A stretch of 64,000 nucleotides of DNA from an uncultured Agathobacter sp. GTDB lineage: Bacteria > Bacillota > Clostridia > Lachnospirales > Lachnospiraceae. The DNA lies in assembly GCA_934359755.1 (NCBI GenBank), contig CAKRLV010000011.1, positions 1 to 64,000 of the forward strand. The letters are read 5' to 3'. A program made the translations under genes and the position numbers. The notes beneath the pieces are model-generated. The model was not told the DNA's origin, made no database searches, and saw only the letters and a list, made by a program, of their open reading frames with translations. Shown piece by piece: positions 34,941-43,627 of this stretch; the first letter of the stretch is position 1, and every line of letters starts with the position of its first letter.

Positions 34941-36456
34941 TTTTTCCTCCGCTATAATGTACTTCTAATATCTCTTTCGTATCCGCATCCACTTTATAAT
35001 TCTCGCTTATTCTGGTTCCGAAGATAATAGCTATTTCCTTGCCATTTGCAAGAAGCCATATATTGTCTCTGGCAGATGCAGGAATCTTCTCATTTATAAA
35101 ATATTCCTTAAGCTTCTTCTTATGCCCAGATGCATCACTTATATAATAGTCTCCGCTTTCACGTTTTCTAAGGAGCAAACCATTTTTAATCTTATCATAA
35201 CATAACCATTTAGTATATGGTTTTTGTGGAATTTTCTTCAAATCTCCGTCAAACGCAAATACTTTAAAGCAAAAACTTTCGCCACTTTCATCAATATCAA
35301 CCCAATACCCCTTCAAGCTCCTTGCCGCAGTCTCGAGCTTATCATATGAAACATCATATTGTCCGCTGTTCCTTTGGGAACCACCATATACTTTTGTGAG
35401 TACTATGCTGTCATATTCTTTATACGCAATAATGTCATATGGAAGATTTATACTTTTACCCGACTGGCTGTCGCAAAGTTCTAAAATCTGCTGCACATGC
35501 ACTATGCCGATATCTTTCTTACGCCCTGCTGCCATACCAATAATCTCAAGTATACACTCATCCCTTATTGCGGAATGAAGCTTCGTAAGTGCCATGACAT
35601 CAATTATATATTTATGAATCGCCCCGGCACATTCGACATCTGGTCCATCAACTGTATCATCTGTTCTCGCGCTTACTGCATCTGTTCCTCCACGTGTATC
35701 ATCCGTCTGAATAGTCAGAACCTCTTCGATTGCATCCTTGACCCTCAACGCAATATAATCTTCCACCACACTAAGCCGTCTTGCCGTCTGATTAATATGT
35801 TCTACCGCTTTTTGATTTATTTTCTCAAATTCAGGAAGAACAAGCTGTCGTATTTTATTTCTGTTATACTCGGTACATAGATTAGTCGAGTCTGTGCAAT
35901 ACGCCTGTCCACTTTGTGCAAGGAATTCCTCTATCTCCCCCCTGCTGACACACAAAAGAGGTCTGATATAACACACCCCTTCTTCATCATATCGTATAGG
36001 CTTGATTCCAGTCATCCCGTGAAGTCCGCTTCCTCTTATCATCTGAAAAAGAATGGTCTCCGCATTATCCTCCTGATGATGGGCGATTGCTACCTTCGCC
36101 TCATTTTTCTTGGCATATTCTGAAAAAATATTATAGCGTAGTATTCTTGCCGCCTCTTCTTCACCTAATCCGTTACTTCGTGCATAATCAGGTACATCAA
36201 CATGCCGTATGTGGCACGCAACATTATTCCGCTGGCATAAATTCATTGTAAAATCGGCATCCCGCTGGCTCTCTCCCCCTCGTATCCCATGTTCTACATG
36301 GATTGCTTCAAGTTCAAAGCCAATTGTCTCTCTTAACTTTTGCAATATAAGAAAAAGGCATACTGAATCAGCACCGCCTGATATTCCCACAAGTACGCAA
36401 TCTCCTGATTCAATAATACTATTTTGTCTTATATAGTCATAAATCTTCTGTAACAT
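34915..36456 (-). CDS. tilS: tRNA(Ile)-lysidine synthase TilS
   Basis: 513 residues. Converts C34 of the CAU anticodon to lysidine so that tRNA reads AUA. N-type ATP pyrophosphatase with P-loop SGGADSVCL, then VEHGIRGGESQRDADF, AHHQEDNAETILFQMIRGSGLHGM, and the C-terminal substrate-recognition domain (LRKRESGDYYISDASGHKKKLKEYFINEKIP). A poorly conserved insert of about 45 residues (IQTDDTRGGTDAVSARTDDTVDG) is rich in Asp and Thr. The ATG at 36456 overlaps the spoIIE stop (TAATG), which decides the start over an upstream TTG. Confidence 0.94.
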   Translation of the reverse strand: MLQKIYDYIRQNSIIESGDCVLVGISGGADSVCLFLILQKLRETIGFELEAIHVEHGIRGGESQRDADFTMNLCQRNNVACHIRHVDVPDYARSNGLGEEEAARILRYNIFSEYAKKNEAKVAIAHHQEDNAETILFQMIRGSGLHGMTGIKPIRYDEEGVCYIRPLLCVSRGEIEEFLAQSGQAYCTDSTNLCTEYNRNKIRQLVLPEFEKINQKAVEHINQTARRLSVVEDYIALRVKDAIEEVLTIQTDDTRGGTDAVSARTDDTVDGPDVECAGAIHKYIIDVMALTKLHSAIRDECILEIIGMAAGRKKDIGIVHVQQILELCDSQSGKSINLPYDIIAYKEYDSIVLTKVYGGSQRNSGQYDVSYDKLETAARSLKGYWVDIDESGESFCFKVFAFDGDLKKIPQKPYTKWLCYDKIKNGLLLRKRESGDYYISDASGHKKKLKEYFINEKIPASARDNIWLLANGKEIAIIFGTRISENYKVDADTKEILEVHYSGGKNDGFFKEV

Positions 36457-38324
36457 TATTTTTCCCAAATTCCTGTAGCCAGAACTGTCATATCATCAAT
36501 CGCATATCCTCCCGTACACTTAAGTACGCTCTCAAGAATGCTCCTTGCAAGTACTCCGGCATTATCTGTTTTAATCTCACTTATTATCTCTGAAAGCCTG
36601 TCTTCCGGCTCATTCGTATGAAGATATTCTAACACACCATCTGTTACCATTACAAGGAAATCACCATCCTGTAAATGTTTTTTCACACTGCTAAGTTCCT
36701 GATTAATATCAAATCCTGCCGGCAGAGTTTCAGAGCTGATAGCCCGTACATCATCCCCTCTTTTTATAAAGCTGGCAGATGCACCAACTTTTAATATCTC
36801 GGCCTGTCCATCGTACAAATCAATCTGTGCAAAATCTAAAGTCGAATACGATTCCTTTGTCCCTTGAAGTACCATCGCCGAATTCATAAGACGAACCGCA
36901 GTTTCTTTCATAAAACCTGCTTCCATAAATTTCTCCATCAGATCAACGACCATCTCGCTTTCGCGCCGCGCATCATTTCCCGACCCCATACCATCTGATA
37001 TGCAGACATTGTATTTGCCATTATCAAGTTCAAACATTACAAAACTATCCCCGCTTACCGCTGAATCATTTTTCTTCTGAGTCGCTATTCCTGGCAGGGT
37101 ATAGAACCTGGTATCTTCGTAGAGACTTACCAGTTCTGCATTTTTAGTGATAATCGACTTGGCATCTTTTTGTACACGGAAATCCATTCCCATAGCTTTT
37201 TCCACCGCCAGTCTGTAATTTTTCATAGGTATTCCACCATTCCATTTTCCCATTACTACAGCATCTATTCTCAACCTGTCTGCTGCATCTGCATATATAT
37301 GGACTTCATCTGTGAGTATTCCACGTTCTTTTGCTTCATATGCAATCCGCGCAATCTTAGTCTTATTCTTGTCATCACAGTTTATACTCTCATCATTCCA
37401 GCCGTGAAGCAGATCAGACATTGCATTCAACTGTCCTGCTATTACAAGTCTGTTCTCTTGTAATCTCTTATGCCAGGCCTCGTTTAACTCAATCCGCCCA
37501 AATGCTTCTATCGCTTCATTTACCATATCTTTATACTGATTGCACTGATGTACATAATTTCCGTCCCATATCTCTTCCCGACTATTATGTGACACCACCG
37601 CGGCAAGCATTTTCCTGATATTTTCAGACAACGAGAACCTATTTTCATTCCAGCACATTGTACAATCTTCGCAGCATGCACACAGGCGCCCTGTTATCTC
37701 CTGCTCTAAAAGTTCAAGTTTTCTGCTGTTTTCATTTTCGGTTTTGACATCCATCGATTTAAACGCATTGGACAATTCCTCAACTGCTACTGCAAATGCC
37801 TCCGTCTTTTCTGCATTGTAATTTCTGAAATTGTAACGTGGCATGGGTTTAATCTTCGCAGACACATATTCCAGCTGCCCAATCATCTCTATTATATAAT
37901 GCATAAGCACAGTCGCACCCGCCACGATAAAGCCTTCTCCAATGCCCAGCGTCATTTCATACCCATATGCCTTTACCATGAGTACACACGAACAGTTTAG
38001 TGCTGCTGTCGTAACACCCGATATAATTCCCGCAATCCATCCACTGCATGTCCGATTCGCCCACCAGTAAACTCTTATGCCAATATTAATCACTCCAATT
38101 ATAAGCAGATATTTCATAAATGGCTGAAATGACATACTAAAGAACATTCCCATAAAAAGCCCCACATAAACCAGAATATTTTTCTTCCTGTCAAGACAAT
38201 ATGTTCCATAGAACGCAGGTATAAGCGGGTAATACCCCATCACTCCAAGAAACGCCACTAAAAATCCTACTATTCCCATTATTATCTTCTGTAGAATTAC
38301 TATGATGTAATTTTCTGATTTCAT
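36456..38324 (-). CDS. spoIIE: Stage II sporulation protein E (PP2C-type phosphatase)
   Basis: 622 residues from ATG 38324 (GGAGG 9 nt upstream). It dephosphorylates SpoIIAA to release sigma-F at the asymmetric septum. The N-terminal membrane region has about five or six helices (15-150), fewer than the roughly ten in Bacillus, where the protein is over 800 residues. A Cys-rich central segment follows (CACCEDCTMC). The C-terminal PP2C domain has SDGMGSGNDARRES and VMVTDGVLEYL. Strong evidence of a sporulation program. Confidence 0.93.
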   Translation of the reverse strand: MKSENYIIVILQKIIMGIVGFLVAFLGVMGYYPLIPAFYGTYCLDRKKNILVYVGLFMGMFFSMSFQPFMKYLLIIGVINIGIRVYWWANRTCSGWIAGIISGVTTAALNCSCVLMVKAYGYEMTLGIGEGFIVAGATVLMHYIIEMIGQLEYVSAKIKPMPRYNFRNYNAEKTEAFAVAVEELSNAFKSMDVKTENENSRKLELLEQEITGRLCACCEDCTMCWNENRFSLSENIRKMLAAVVSHNSREEIWDGNYVHQCNQYKDMVNEAIEAFGRIELNEAWHKRLQENRLVIAGQLNAMSDLLHGWNDESINCDDKNKTKIARIAYEAKERGILTDEVHIYADAADRLRIDAVVMGKWNGGIPMKNYRLAVEKAMGMDFRVQKDAKSIITKNAELVSLYEDTRFYTLPGIATQKKNDSAVSGDSFVMFELDNGKYNVCISDGMGSGNDARRESEMVVDLMEKFMEAGFMKETAVRLMNSAMVLQGTKESYSTLDFAQIDLYDGQAEILKVGASASFIKRGDDVRAISSETLPAGFDINQELSSVKKHLQDGDFLVMVTDGVLEYLHTNEPEDRLSEIISEIKTDNAGVLARSILESVLKCTGGYAIDDMTVLATGIWEK

Positions 38325-38422
38325 TATTCCGCCTCCACAATTATTCGACATTGATTATATTTCCCATATACCAAGACACTTGCCGAAATCTGTTGATAAG
38401 CGAAATAAAAAGAGTGATGAAA

Positions 38423-38722
38423 TTATTCACCACTCTCTTTGAAAATTATTTCGTTGTCATAAGCCAGTCCTAATTTGCTCTTTGCCATATCCTCTATATA
38501 CTGAGGTGTCTGCATATATTTTCCCAGATTCTCTATCTCAGACGAGCGCTCAGTCTCCGCCTCATACTGCTGCTGCACTGCGGCTTCTTTCTTCGCGTAT
38601 TCTGCGTCCTTTTGCTTTAATTTATATATCTGAACAGACATAACTGCAAGAAATGCGATTACTATAACCATCACACTTGCAGCACCTGTATTTCTTCTCT
38701 TTCTTCTGCGTCCTCTACTCAT
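38423..38722 (-). CDS. divIC: Septum formation initiator DivIC/FtsB-like
   Basis: 99 residues from ATG 38722 (AAGGAGA upstream). Basic cytoplasmic tail (RGRRRKRRNTG), one transmembrane helix (SVMVIVIAFLAVMSVQIYKL), then an extracellular coiled coil (EYAKKEAAVQQQYEAETERSSEIENL) and the YIEDMAKSKLGLAYDNEIIF end typical of DivIC. Part of the FtsL-DivIB-DivIC divisome complex. It lies 16 nt after yabP. Confidence 0.92.
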   Translation of the reverse strand: MSRGRRRKRRNTGAASVMVIVIAFLAVMSVQIYKLKQKDAEYAKKEAAVQQQYEAETERSSEIENLGKYMQTPQYIEDMAKSKLGLAYDNEIIFKESGE

Positions 38723-38738
38723 AGTCTCTCCTTGCACA

Positions 38739-39023
38739 CTATCTGAACATCTTTCCTAAAAGACTTTGATGTTTTACCGCTGGTCCTGGAATCTCTGAAT
38801 AAATCAAAGACTCTATCTCACCTTCTATATCGGCTTCTCCCTTCTCTAAGTTTAGCCTGTTTACATGAAGATCTTTACCTTTTATATGTAACATGCCCAT
38901 TTCTGTCTCCAATAGTATCTCACTTATATCAAAAGAGAGCACATCAAGTATCCCTGTAAAGTTCCCAGTATGTCTGTTACTCAGCATAATCTTATGATTA
39001 GGGTTCATATTTTTCTCTTCCAT
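38739..39023 (-). CDS. yabP: Sporulation protein YabP
   Basis: 94 residues from ATG 39023, chosen for the GGAGG before it. YabP-family beta protein (HKIMLSNRHTGNFTGILDVLSFDISEILLETEMGMLHIKGKDLHVNRLNLEKGEADIEGEI) needed for sporulation in Bacillus. It normally partners YabQ, whose gene would sit between yabP and divIC. Here only 16 nt separate the two, so YabQ is missing from the locus. Confidence 0.92.
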   Translation of the reverse strand: MEEKNMNPNHKIMLSNRHTGNFTGILDVLSFDISEILLETEMGMLHIKGKDLHVNRLNLEKGEADIEGEIESLIYSEIPGPAVKHQSLLGKMFR

Positions 39024-39084
39024 ACACTGACCTCCATCTATAAATATTACTTGTCTTATATAATATATTAGGTCAGTGCTCAAT

Positions 39085-39327
39085 TTATGCTATATATTCA
39101 AATAAATCTTTGGCTTCATCCTTCTTAGTCGTGTCCTGTATATCAAGAATCCGCACTCTGACCGTCTTCTGTCCAAATGCGATTTCTATAATATCTCCGA
39201 CCTTTACCTGTGTCGATGCTTTCGCCGGCTTGTCATTCACAAGAACTCTGCCCGCATCACATGCCTCATTGGCAACTGTTCTTCTTTTGATTAGTCTTGA
39301 TACTTTTAAAAACTTGTCAAGTCGCAT
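39085..39327 (-). CDS. rqcP: S4-domain ribosome quality control protein RqcP
   Basis: 80 residues, a single S4 RNA-binding domain (MRLDKFLKVSRLIKRRTVANEACDAGRVLVNDKPAKASTQVKVGD). RqcP (YabO) works with RqcH to add alanine tails to stalled peptides on 50S subunits. It is first in the rqcP-yabP-divIC-spoIIE-tilS-hpt-ftsH series, an order conserved with Bacillus. It starts after the hup terminator. Confidence 0.93.
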   Translation of the reverse strand: MRLDKFLKVSRLIKRRTVANEACDAGRVLVNDKPAKASTQVKVGDIIEIAFGQKTVRVRILDIQDTTKKDEAKDLFEYIA

Positions 39328-39356
39328 AGTATTCTCCTCCCGCTGCCTCAGTTAAC

Positions 39357-39387
39357 AAAAAGCTGTAACACAGTGTGCTACAGCTTT
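39357..39387 (-). terminator. Terminator of hup
   Basis: AAAAAGCTGTA pairs with TACAGCTTT around a short CACAG/TGTG extension. On the minus strand it ends in TTTTTGTT. It lies 30 nt after the hup stop. Confidence 0.8.
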
Positions 39388-39416
39388 CTTATCATCATTC
39401 GATATATAAGGGACTA

Positions 39417-39689
39417 TTAGTTAATAGCATCCTTTAAAGCTTTTCCTGCTTTGAACTTTGGAGCCTTTGATGCTGGAATTGTCATCTCTGCACCAGTCTG
39501 TGGGTTACGTCCTGTACGAGCAGCTCTCTCTGCTACTTCAAATGTACCAAAACCAACTAACTGGATCTTCTCACCCTTCTTTAACTCCTCTGCAACAATG
39601 TCTGTGAATGCCTTTAAAGCGGCTTCACTGTCTCTCTTAGATAACTCAGCCTTCTCAGCGATTGCTGCAACTAATTCTGCCTTGTTCAT
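39417..39689 (-). CDS. hup: DNA-binding protein HU
   Basis: 90 residues, the standard HU length. Nucleoid-associated dimer. Conserved blocks: MNKAELVAAIAEKAELSKRD, KIQLVGFGTFEV and the DNA-clasping arm RAARTGRNPQTGAEMTIPASKAPKFKAGKALKDAI. It is monocistronic, with a near-consensus promoter (39761-39789) and a strong terminator, as expected for an abundant protein. Confidence 0.97.
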   Translation of the reverse strand: MNKAELVAAIAEKAELSKRDSEAALKAFTDIVAEELKKGEKIQLVGFGTFEVAERAARTGRNPQTGAEMTIPASKAPKFKAGKALKDAIN

Positions 39690-39760
39690 GTCGAATTTCC
39701 TCCTCTGGATTCTATATTATATATAATTCGAGTTTCCCTCCCAAATTACTTACAACAATA

Positions 39761-39789
39761 TATATACTTGTTTTTCTTATGTTTGTCAA
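39761..39789 (-). promoter_or_regulatory. Promoter of hup
   Basis: Minus strand: -35 TTGACA (39784-39789), 17-bp spacer, -10 TATATA (39761-39766). It lies just beyond the PEGA-lipoprotein stop codon. Confidence 0.8.
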
Positions 39790-39802
39790 GAAAAAAGGGC
39801 AT

Positions 39803-41257
39803 CTAATCGCCAAAATCAAGCAAATCCGCTATTGTTGAGAGGTAATCTTTCATCAAATCCGCGGATGTTGTCCGGGTGCTATCTGAATCAGGCTGCGTAC
39901 CCTGAGTGGTTCCTCCAGACTGTGTACTTTGAGTAGTTCCTCCAGACTGCGTACTTTGAGTAGTTCCTCCAGACTGCGTAGATTGTGTACTGTCATGTGA
40001 TGGAGTCGGTGTCTCTGGCGCCTGATGTTCACTCGATGGATCACGATGCGAGCCGCTGTTTTGTGAATTATCAGAGCTATTACTGCTATTTCCGCTATTA
40101 CTGCTATTACTGCTATTACTACTATTTCCACTATTATTGCTATTACTGTTATTACTGCTATTTCCGCTATTATTGCTGCTACTGTTGCTCGAACCATTTG
40201 AACCACTGTCACTTTCCGAACCTTCAAGCGTAACAATAACAGTTGCTTCTTTTGAATTCACATACAAGGTCTTATTCCATGTCGTATATCCTTCCGCCAT
40301 CACAATAAGTGAATGCGCTCCATATGTGAGTTTTATTACCTTTCCAGCTTCTACTTCCTTGTTGTCAACAAAAATTCTGGCATTTGCAACATCTACTTCA
40401 AAGAGAATCTTGCCTTTCTTTGGTCCACTTCCCTTCATCTTATCCAGGTCAACCCTGGTCGTCTCTCCTCTTTTGATCTCGATTTCCTTTGTTCCACCCC
40501 AGCCATTGTTAGCAACGGTCAGCTTATACTTTCCTTCCGGAACTTCAATTTCCATATTCTTAGTTATCTCTGTAAAGATATCATCACCAAGCTGCAGATA
40601 GCTGCCCTCAAAAAGCTTAGTATTAGAAAGCTTAAGCGTTCCATGTCCTGTAGTTACAACTACTGAAAGAACCTTCTTATCCACTCCGACAACAGATAGC
40701 GTATCATTGTCTGATATAGCATCATATTCTACTATATCCTTGCCCGAAAAAATAAATGTATTCCTGGCAATTTCATAGTTAGAATCACCTATAGAAAGAA
40801 CCTTTCCCTCGTCGGCAAATGAGAACTTAGAGACTTCATCATATACCCACACTGCATCCGATTTCTGCACCTTAGTAAGTTTGCCATTGTCATCTGTCCC
40901 TGAAATACTTACTACATCACCTTCAGAAAAATTCGCAATGGCGGTATGATTGCCATATTTATTACAGAATTCCGTCGACATTCCGTAATAATACTGATAT
41001 TCCATCCCATTAGAATACCGATATACCCTTATAACTTCATCAGAACTATTTATATTCACAATCATATACTCATTCTTATACGACTCAGTCTCCTCTGGTG
41101 TCTGTGTATCCTCGGTTGTTGTATCAGCATCATTCCAGCTTTTGTTGAAAGTTATGATAGCATCATCATTCTTCTTATCAGAACATCCTCCCAATGTCAT
41201 AGCCATAATAAACATCACTACATATAAAATTGATTTTAAATTAACTATTTTTCTCAT
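39803..41257 (-). CDS. PEGA-domain lipoprotein with low-complexity C-terminal stalk
   Basis: 484 residues from ATG 41257; the longer frame would overlap the coat-kinase gene by 100 bp. Lipobox MAMTLGGC. A beta-rich region of unknown type (60-230) is followed by two PEGA domains (VPEGKYKLTVANNGWGGTKEIEIKRGETTRVDL and ILFEVDVANARIFVDNKEVEAGKVIKLTYGAHSLIVMAEGYTTW). Then comes an Asn/Ser stalk (40040-40215) and nine-residue STQSGGTTQ repeats (27-bp DNA units, about 39904-39990). Probably a wall-spanning surface protein. No good ribosome binding site is visible. Confidence 0.8.
   Translation of the reverse strand: MRKIVNLKSILYVVMFIMAMTLGGCSDKKNDDAIITFNKSWNDADTTTEDTQTPEETESYKNEYMIVNINSSDEVIRVYRYSNGMEYQYYYGMSTEFCNKYGNHTAIANFSEGDVVSISGTDDNGKLTKVQKSDAVWVYDEVSKFSFADEGKVLSIGDSNYEIARNTFIFSGKDIVEYDAISDNDTLSVVGVDKKVLSVVVTTGHGTLKLSNTKLFEGSYLQLGDDIFTEITKNMEIEVPEGKYKLTVANNGWGGTKEIEIKRGETTRVDLDKMKGSGPKKGKILFEVDVANARIFVDNKEVEAGKVIKLTYGAHSLIVMAEGYTTWNKTLYVNSKEATVIVTLEGSESDSGSNGSSNSSSNNSGNSSNNSNSNNSGNSSNSSNSSNSGNSSNSSDNSQNSGSHRDPSSEHQAPETPTPSHDSTQSTQSGGTTQSTQSGGTTQSTQSGGTTQGTQPDSDSTRTTSADLMKDYLSTIADLLDFGD
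39904..40215. repeat. In-frame coding repeats: 27-bp units and AAC/AGC microsatellite
   Basis: Three to four 27-bp units encode STQSGGTTQ (39904-39990). A Ser/Asn codon tract (about 40056-40200) encodes NSSNNS-type sequence. Both are multiples of three, so slippage would change stalk length without breaking the frame. Confidence 0.85.
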
Positions 41258-41274
41258 ACTGTCAGTATAGCGTA

Positions 41275-42249
41275 TTAAATTGTAAATGAAAACATTTTTT
41301 GCAAAAACTCTACCCTTTGTTCCTCCTGTTCTATCACCTTTTGCAGCTTCTCTATATCTCTTTCTGACACCCACGCCTTGTGTCCGTTATAATAGTGATT
41401 GGCAATCTTCCAGAACTTTTCCGGATAAAGCAATAAATATCCAAGATGTCTTGTTTCATCCTCACTTATATTATATTCACGGCTGTACGCATCGAGGATT
41501 GTGGTTCCTACGCTTACACCCCATTCATTTTTCTCGAGGATTTTACGCATAAAATTTGCCAGATCCGTTATCGCCATATTATAGCTCATCATCTCAAAAT
41601 TTACTGGAATAACCTCATTCGTACCCATAAGAATATTGTGATAATTATAATCGCCATGGCACCATATATCTGTCGGAAATTCTATTATACTGTCCTGACA
41701 TTCGGTAGACAAAAGCGCATGGTCAAGCGAATGTTTATACTGCTTCCAGAACATCACTTCAAATTCATTTTTCTGTCTTTTGTTTCGAATATAGTTTTTG
41801 ATTTTTATCAGCTCTTTATTGTGACGTCTACAGTCAAAAAGTGCCTTGTTTGTGTCAGGCACCATGAAATCCGGCGGTATAACCGTACATTTTTTTGTAA
41901 TATTGTGAAGTCTTCCAAGCAAGGTCGCTGCATCAAATATATCTTCCATTTTTTTCGGATTACATTCATTTCCCTTCTTGTAATCCTTTAGAATATATTT
42001 TATCTCTGCATCATCCATTGCGATAATCCTGCCCTCTTTGGTAAGGCTTATCTGCTCGACATCCATTCCATTTTCTTTTATAAATTCCAGAACCTTTCTA
42101 ATTGCCTCTGCTCTTTCCTCAGATCCTCTAAACGGCATAAGCATCTTAACACCCTTATTCGTGTCACATATGTAAGCTCCTCTGCCTTTTACTATTTTCT
42201 TTACTTCTAACTCATATTGTTCTAGCGCAACTTCTGGCTGATTATACAA
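41275..42249 (-). CDS. CotS-family spore coat kinase-like protein
   Basis: 324 residues from a TTG at 42249, which has AGGGGG 7 nt upstream. The longer ATG frame would overlap cca by 32 bp. Aminoglycoside-phosphotransferase fold as in CotS/YsxE/YutH: GAYICDTNKGVKMLMPF, the Brenner-like DIWCHGDYNYHNILMG with catalytic Asp, and a metal-binding position that reads VNFEMMSYNMAITDLANFMR, so the usual Asp is Asn or Glu here. Likely role in the spore coat. It shares the GGGGGTATTTTTT leader with the SPOCS gene start at 19740. Confidence 0.88.
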   Translation of the reverse strand: MYNQPEVALEQYELEVKKIVKGRGAYICDTNKGVKMLMPFRGSEERAEAIRKVLEFIKENGMDVEQISLTKEGRIIAMDDAEIKYILKDYKKGNECNPKKMEDIFDAATLLGRLHNITKKCTVIPPDFMVPDTNKALFDCRRHNKELIKIKNYIRNKRQKNEFEVMFWKQYKHSLDHALLSTECQDSIIEFPTDIWCHGDYNYHNILMGTNEVIPVNFEMMSYNMAITDLANFMRKILEKNEWGVSVGTTILDAYSREYNISEDETRHLGYLLLYPEKFWKIANHYYNGHKAWVSERDIEKLQKVIEQEEQRVEFLQKMFSFTI

Positions 42250-42286
42250 AAAAATACCCCCTTCATATGATTCACATATCTGTTTA

Positions 42287-43627
42287 TCATATGAAAGGAG
42301 TAATAATTTTATGTGCAAGCTCCATTAATTTTTGTCTATCATTCAGCGACGGATCATCTAAAACCATCTCAAATATCTGATCCAGCACTTCCCCCATCTG
42401 CTTGCCAGGCTTCATTCCCATCTGAATGAGATCTCTTCCGTTAAGATGCATATCTTTCTTCTGGATGCACTGTTCCTTCTCTATAATCTCATTATAGACT
42501 CTCTCAAATTCATCCACATCTCTTAGCTTCTCTTCCCTCTCATACTGACTTTGTGCCAATATATCTGCTCTTTTCACCTCAAAAAGTGATGGAAACTGCT
42601 CTATCCCTATTCTATTAACCGCCCTGCGCACATTGCGCTCATTTATACGTGGTCTGTCATCATGCGCCTCTATCAGTTTACAGGTTCTTTTGATGGTGTC
42701 ATTATCAAATTTAAGACGCTTTAAAATGTCCGCGGTCATCCGCGCACCTTCCTTTGGATGTCCATGATAATGTTCCTGTCCATCCTCATCTACGCTCTTA
42801 CAGACCGGCTTTGCAATATCATGAAAAAGCATCGTAATTCTTAATACCTTATCCGGTCTTATGTTCATAATTGCATGAATTGTATGTTCACCGACTGTAT
42901 ACATATGATGCATGTTATTTTGCTTGGTCTTCATCATCACATCAAATTCCGGCAAAAACACAGCAGTAAGTCCAAGCTCGTATGCACTTCTTATTTCTTC
43001 CGGGTGTGCCGACACAAGCAGCTTGACCATCTCCACCTGTATTCGCTCAGCACTAATCTTCGCTATCGTTCCCGCAAGTCGTCTCACCGCATCCCTGGTT
43101 CCTTCCTCAATCTCAAAACCAAGCTGCGCCGCGAATCTTACAGCCCGAAGCATCCGAAGTGCATCTTCATTAAAACGCTCCATCGGATCTCCGACACAGC
43201 GTATCACTTTATTCTTTAAATCCGAAATACCATCAAATGCATCTATAAGTCCCTCCCGGTCATTGTACGCCATTGCATTGATGGTAAAATCTCTACGCTT
43301 TAAATCCTCTACAAGATTCGATGTAAAAGTGACCTCCTTAGGATGTCTTGAATCCTCATACTCTCCATCAATACGATATGTGGTAACCTCGTATCCTATA
43401 TGTTCTATCATGACTGTAACTGTACCATGTTCAATCCCTGTGTCTATGGTCTTCTTAAAAAGTGATTTAACCTGCTGTGGCTTCGCCGAAGTGGTAATGT
43501 CCCAATCCTGCGGCGTCCTGCCAAGCAGCGTATCTCTGACACATCCCCCTACTGCATAAGCTTCAAAGCCATTTGCATACAGGGTATCTATTATGAAATT
43601 TACATGTTCAGGTACGTCTATTCTCAT
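42287..43627 (-). CDS. cca: CCA tRNA nucleotidyltransferase with HD domain
   Basis: 446 residues. Adds or repairs the 3' CCA of tRNA. Class II head: YAVGGCVRDTLLGRTPQDWDITTSA (catalytic DWD), RRDFTINAMAYN, then the neck RMLRAVRFAAQLGFEIEEGT. An HD phosphohydrolase region (MLFHDIAKPVCK, HYHGHPKEGARMTADILKRL) and a C-terminal domain follow. Its ATG overlaps the GGDEF gene stop as ATGA, so it is co-translated with an apparently unrelated signalling protein. Confidence 0.94.
   Translation of the reverse strand: MRIDVPEHVNFIIDTLYANGFEAYAVGGCVRDTLLGRTPQDWDITTSAKPQQVKSLFKKTIDTGIEHGTVTVMIEHIGYEVTTYRIDGEYEDSRHPKEVTFTSNLVEDLKRRDFTINAMAYNDREGLIDAFDGISDLKNKVIRCVGDPMERFNEDALRMLRAVRFAAQLGFEIEEGTRDAVRRLAGTIAKISAERIQVEMVKLLVSAHPEEIRSAYELGLTAVFLPEFDVMMKTKQNNMHHMYTVGEHTIHAIMNIRPDKVLRITMLFHDIAKPVCKSVDEDGQEHYHGHPKEGARMTADILKRLKFDNDTIKRTCKLIEAHDDRPRINERNVRRAVNRIGIEQFPSLFEVKRADILAQSQYEREEKLRDVDEFERVYNEIIEKEQCIQKKDMHLNGRDLIQMGMKPGKQMGEVLDQIFEMVLDDPSLNDRQKLMELAHKIITPFI

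Noticed and set aside
42912..43559. 215-codon open frame opposite cca
   Set aside because: Shadow frame of the cca coding region with no protein-like features.
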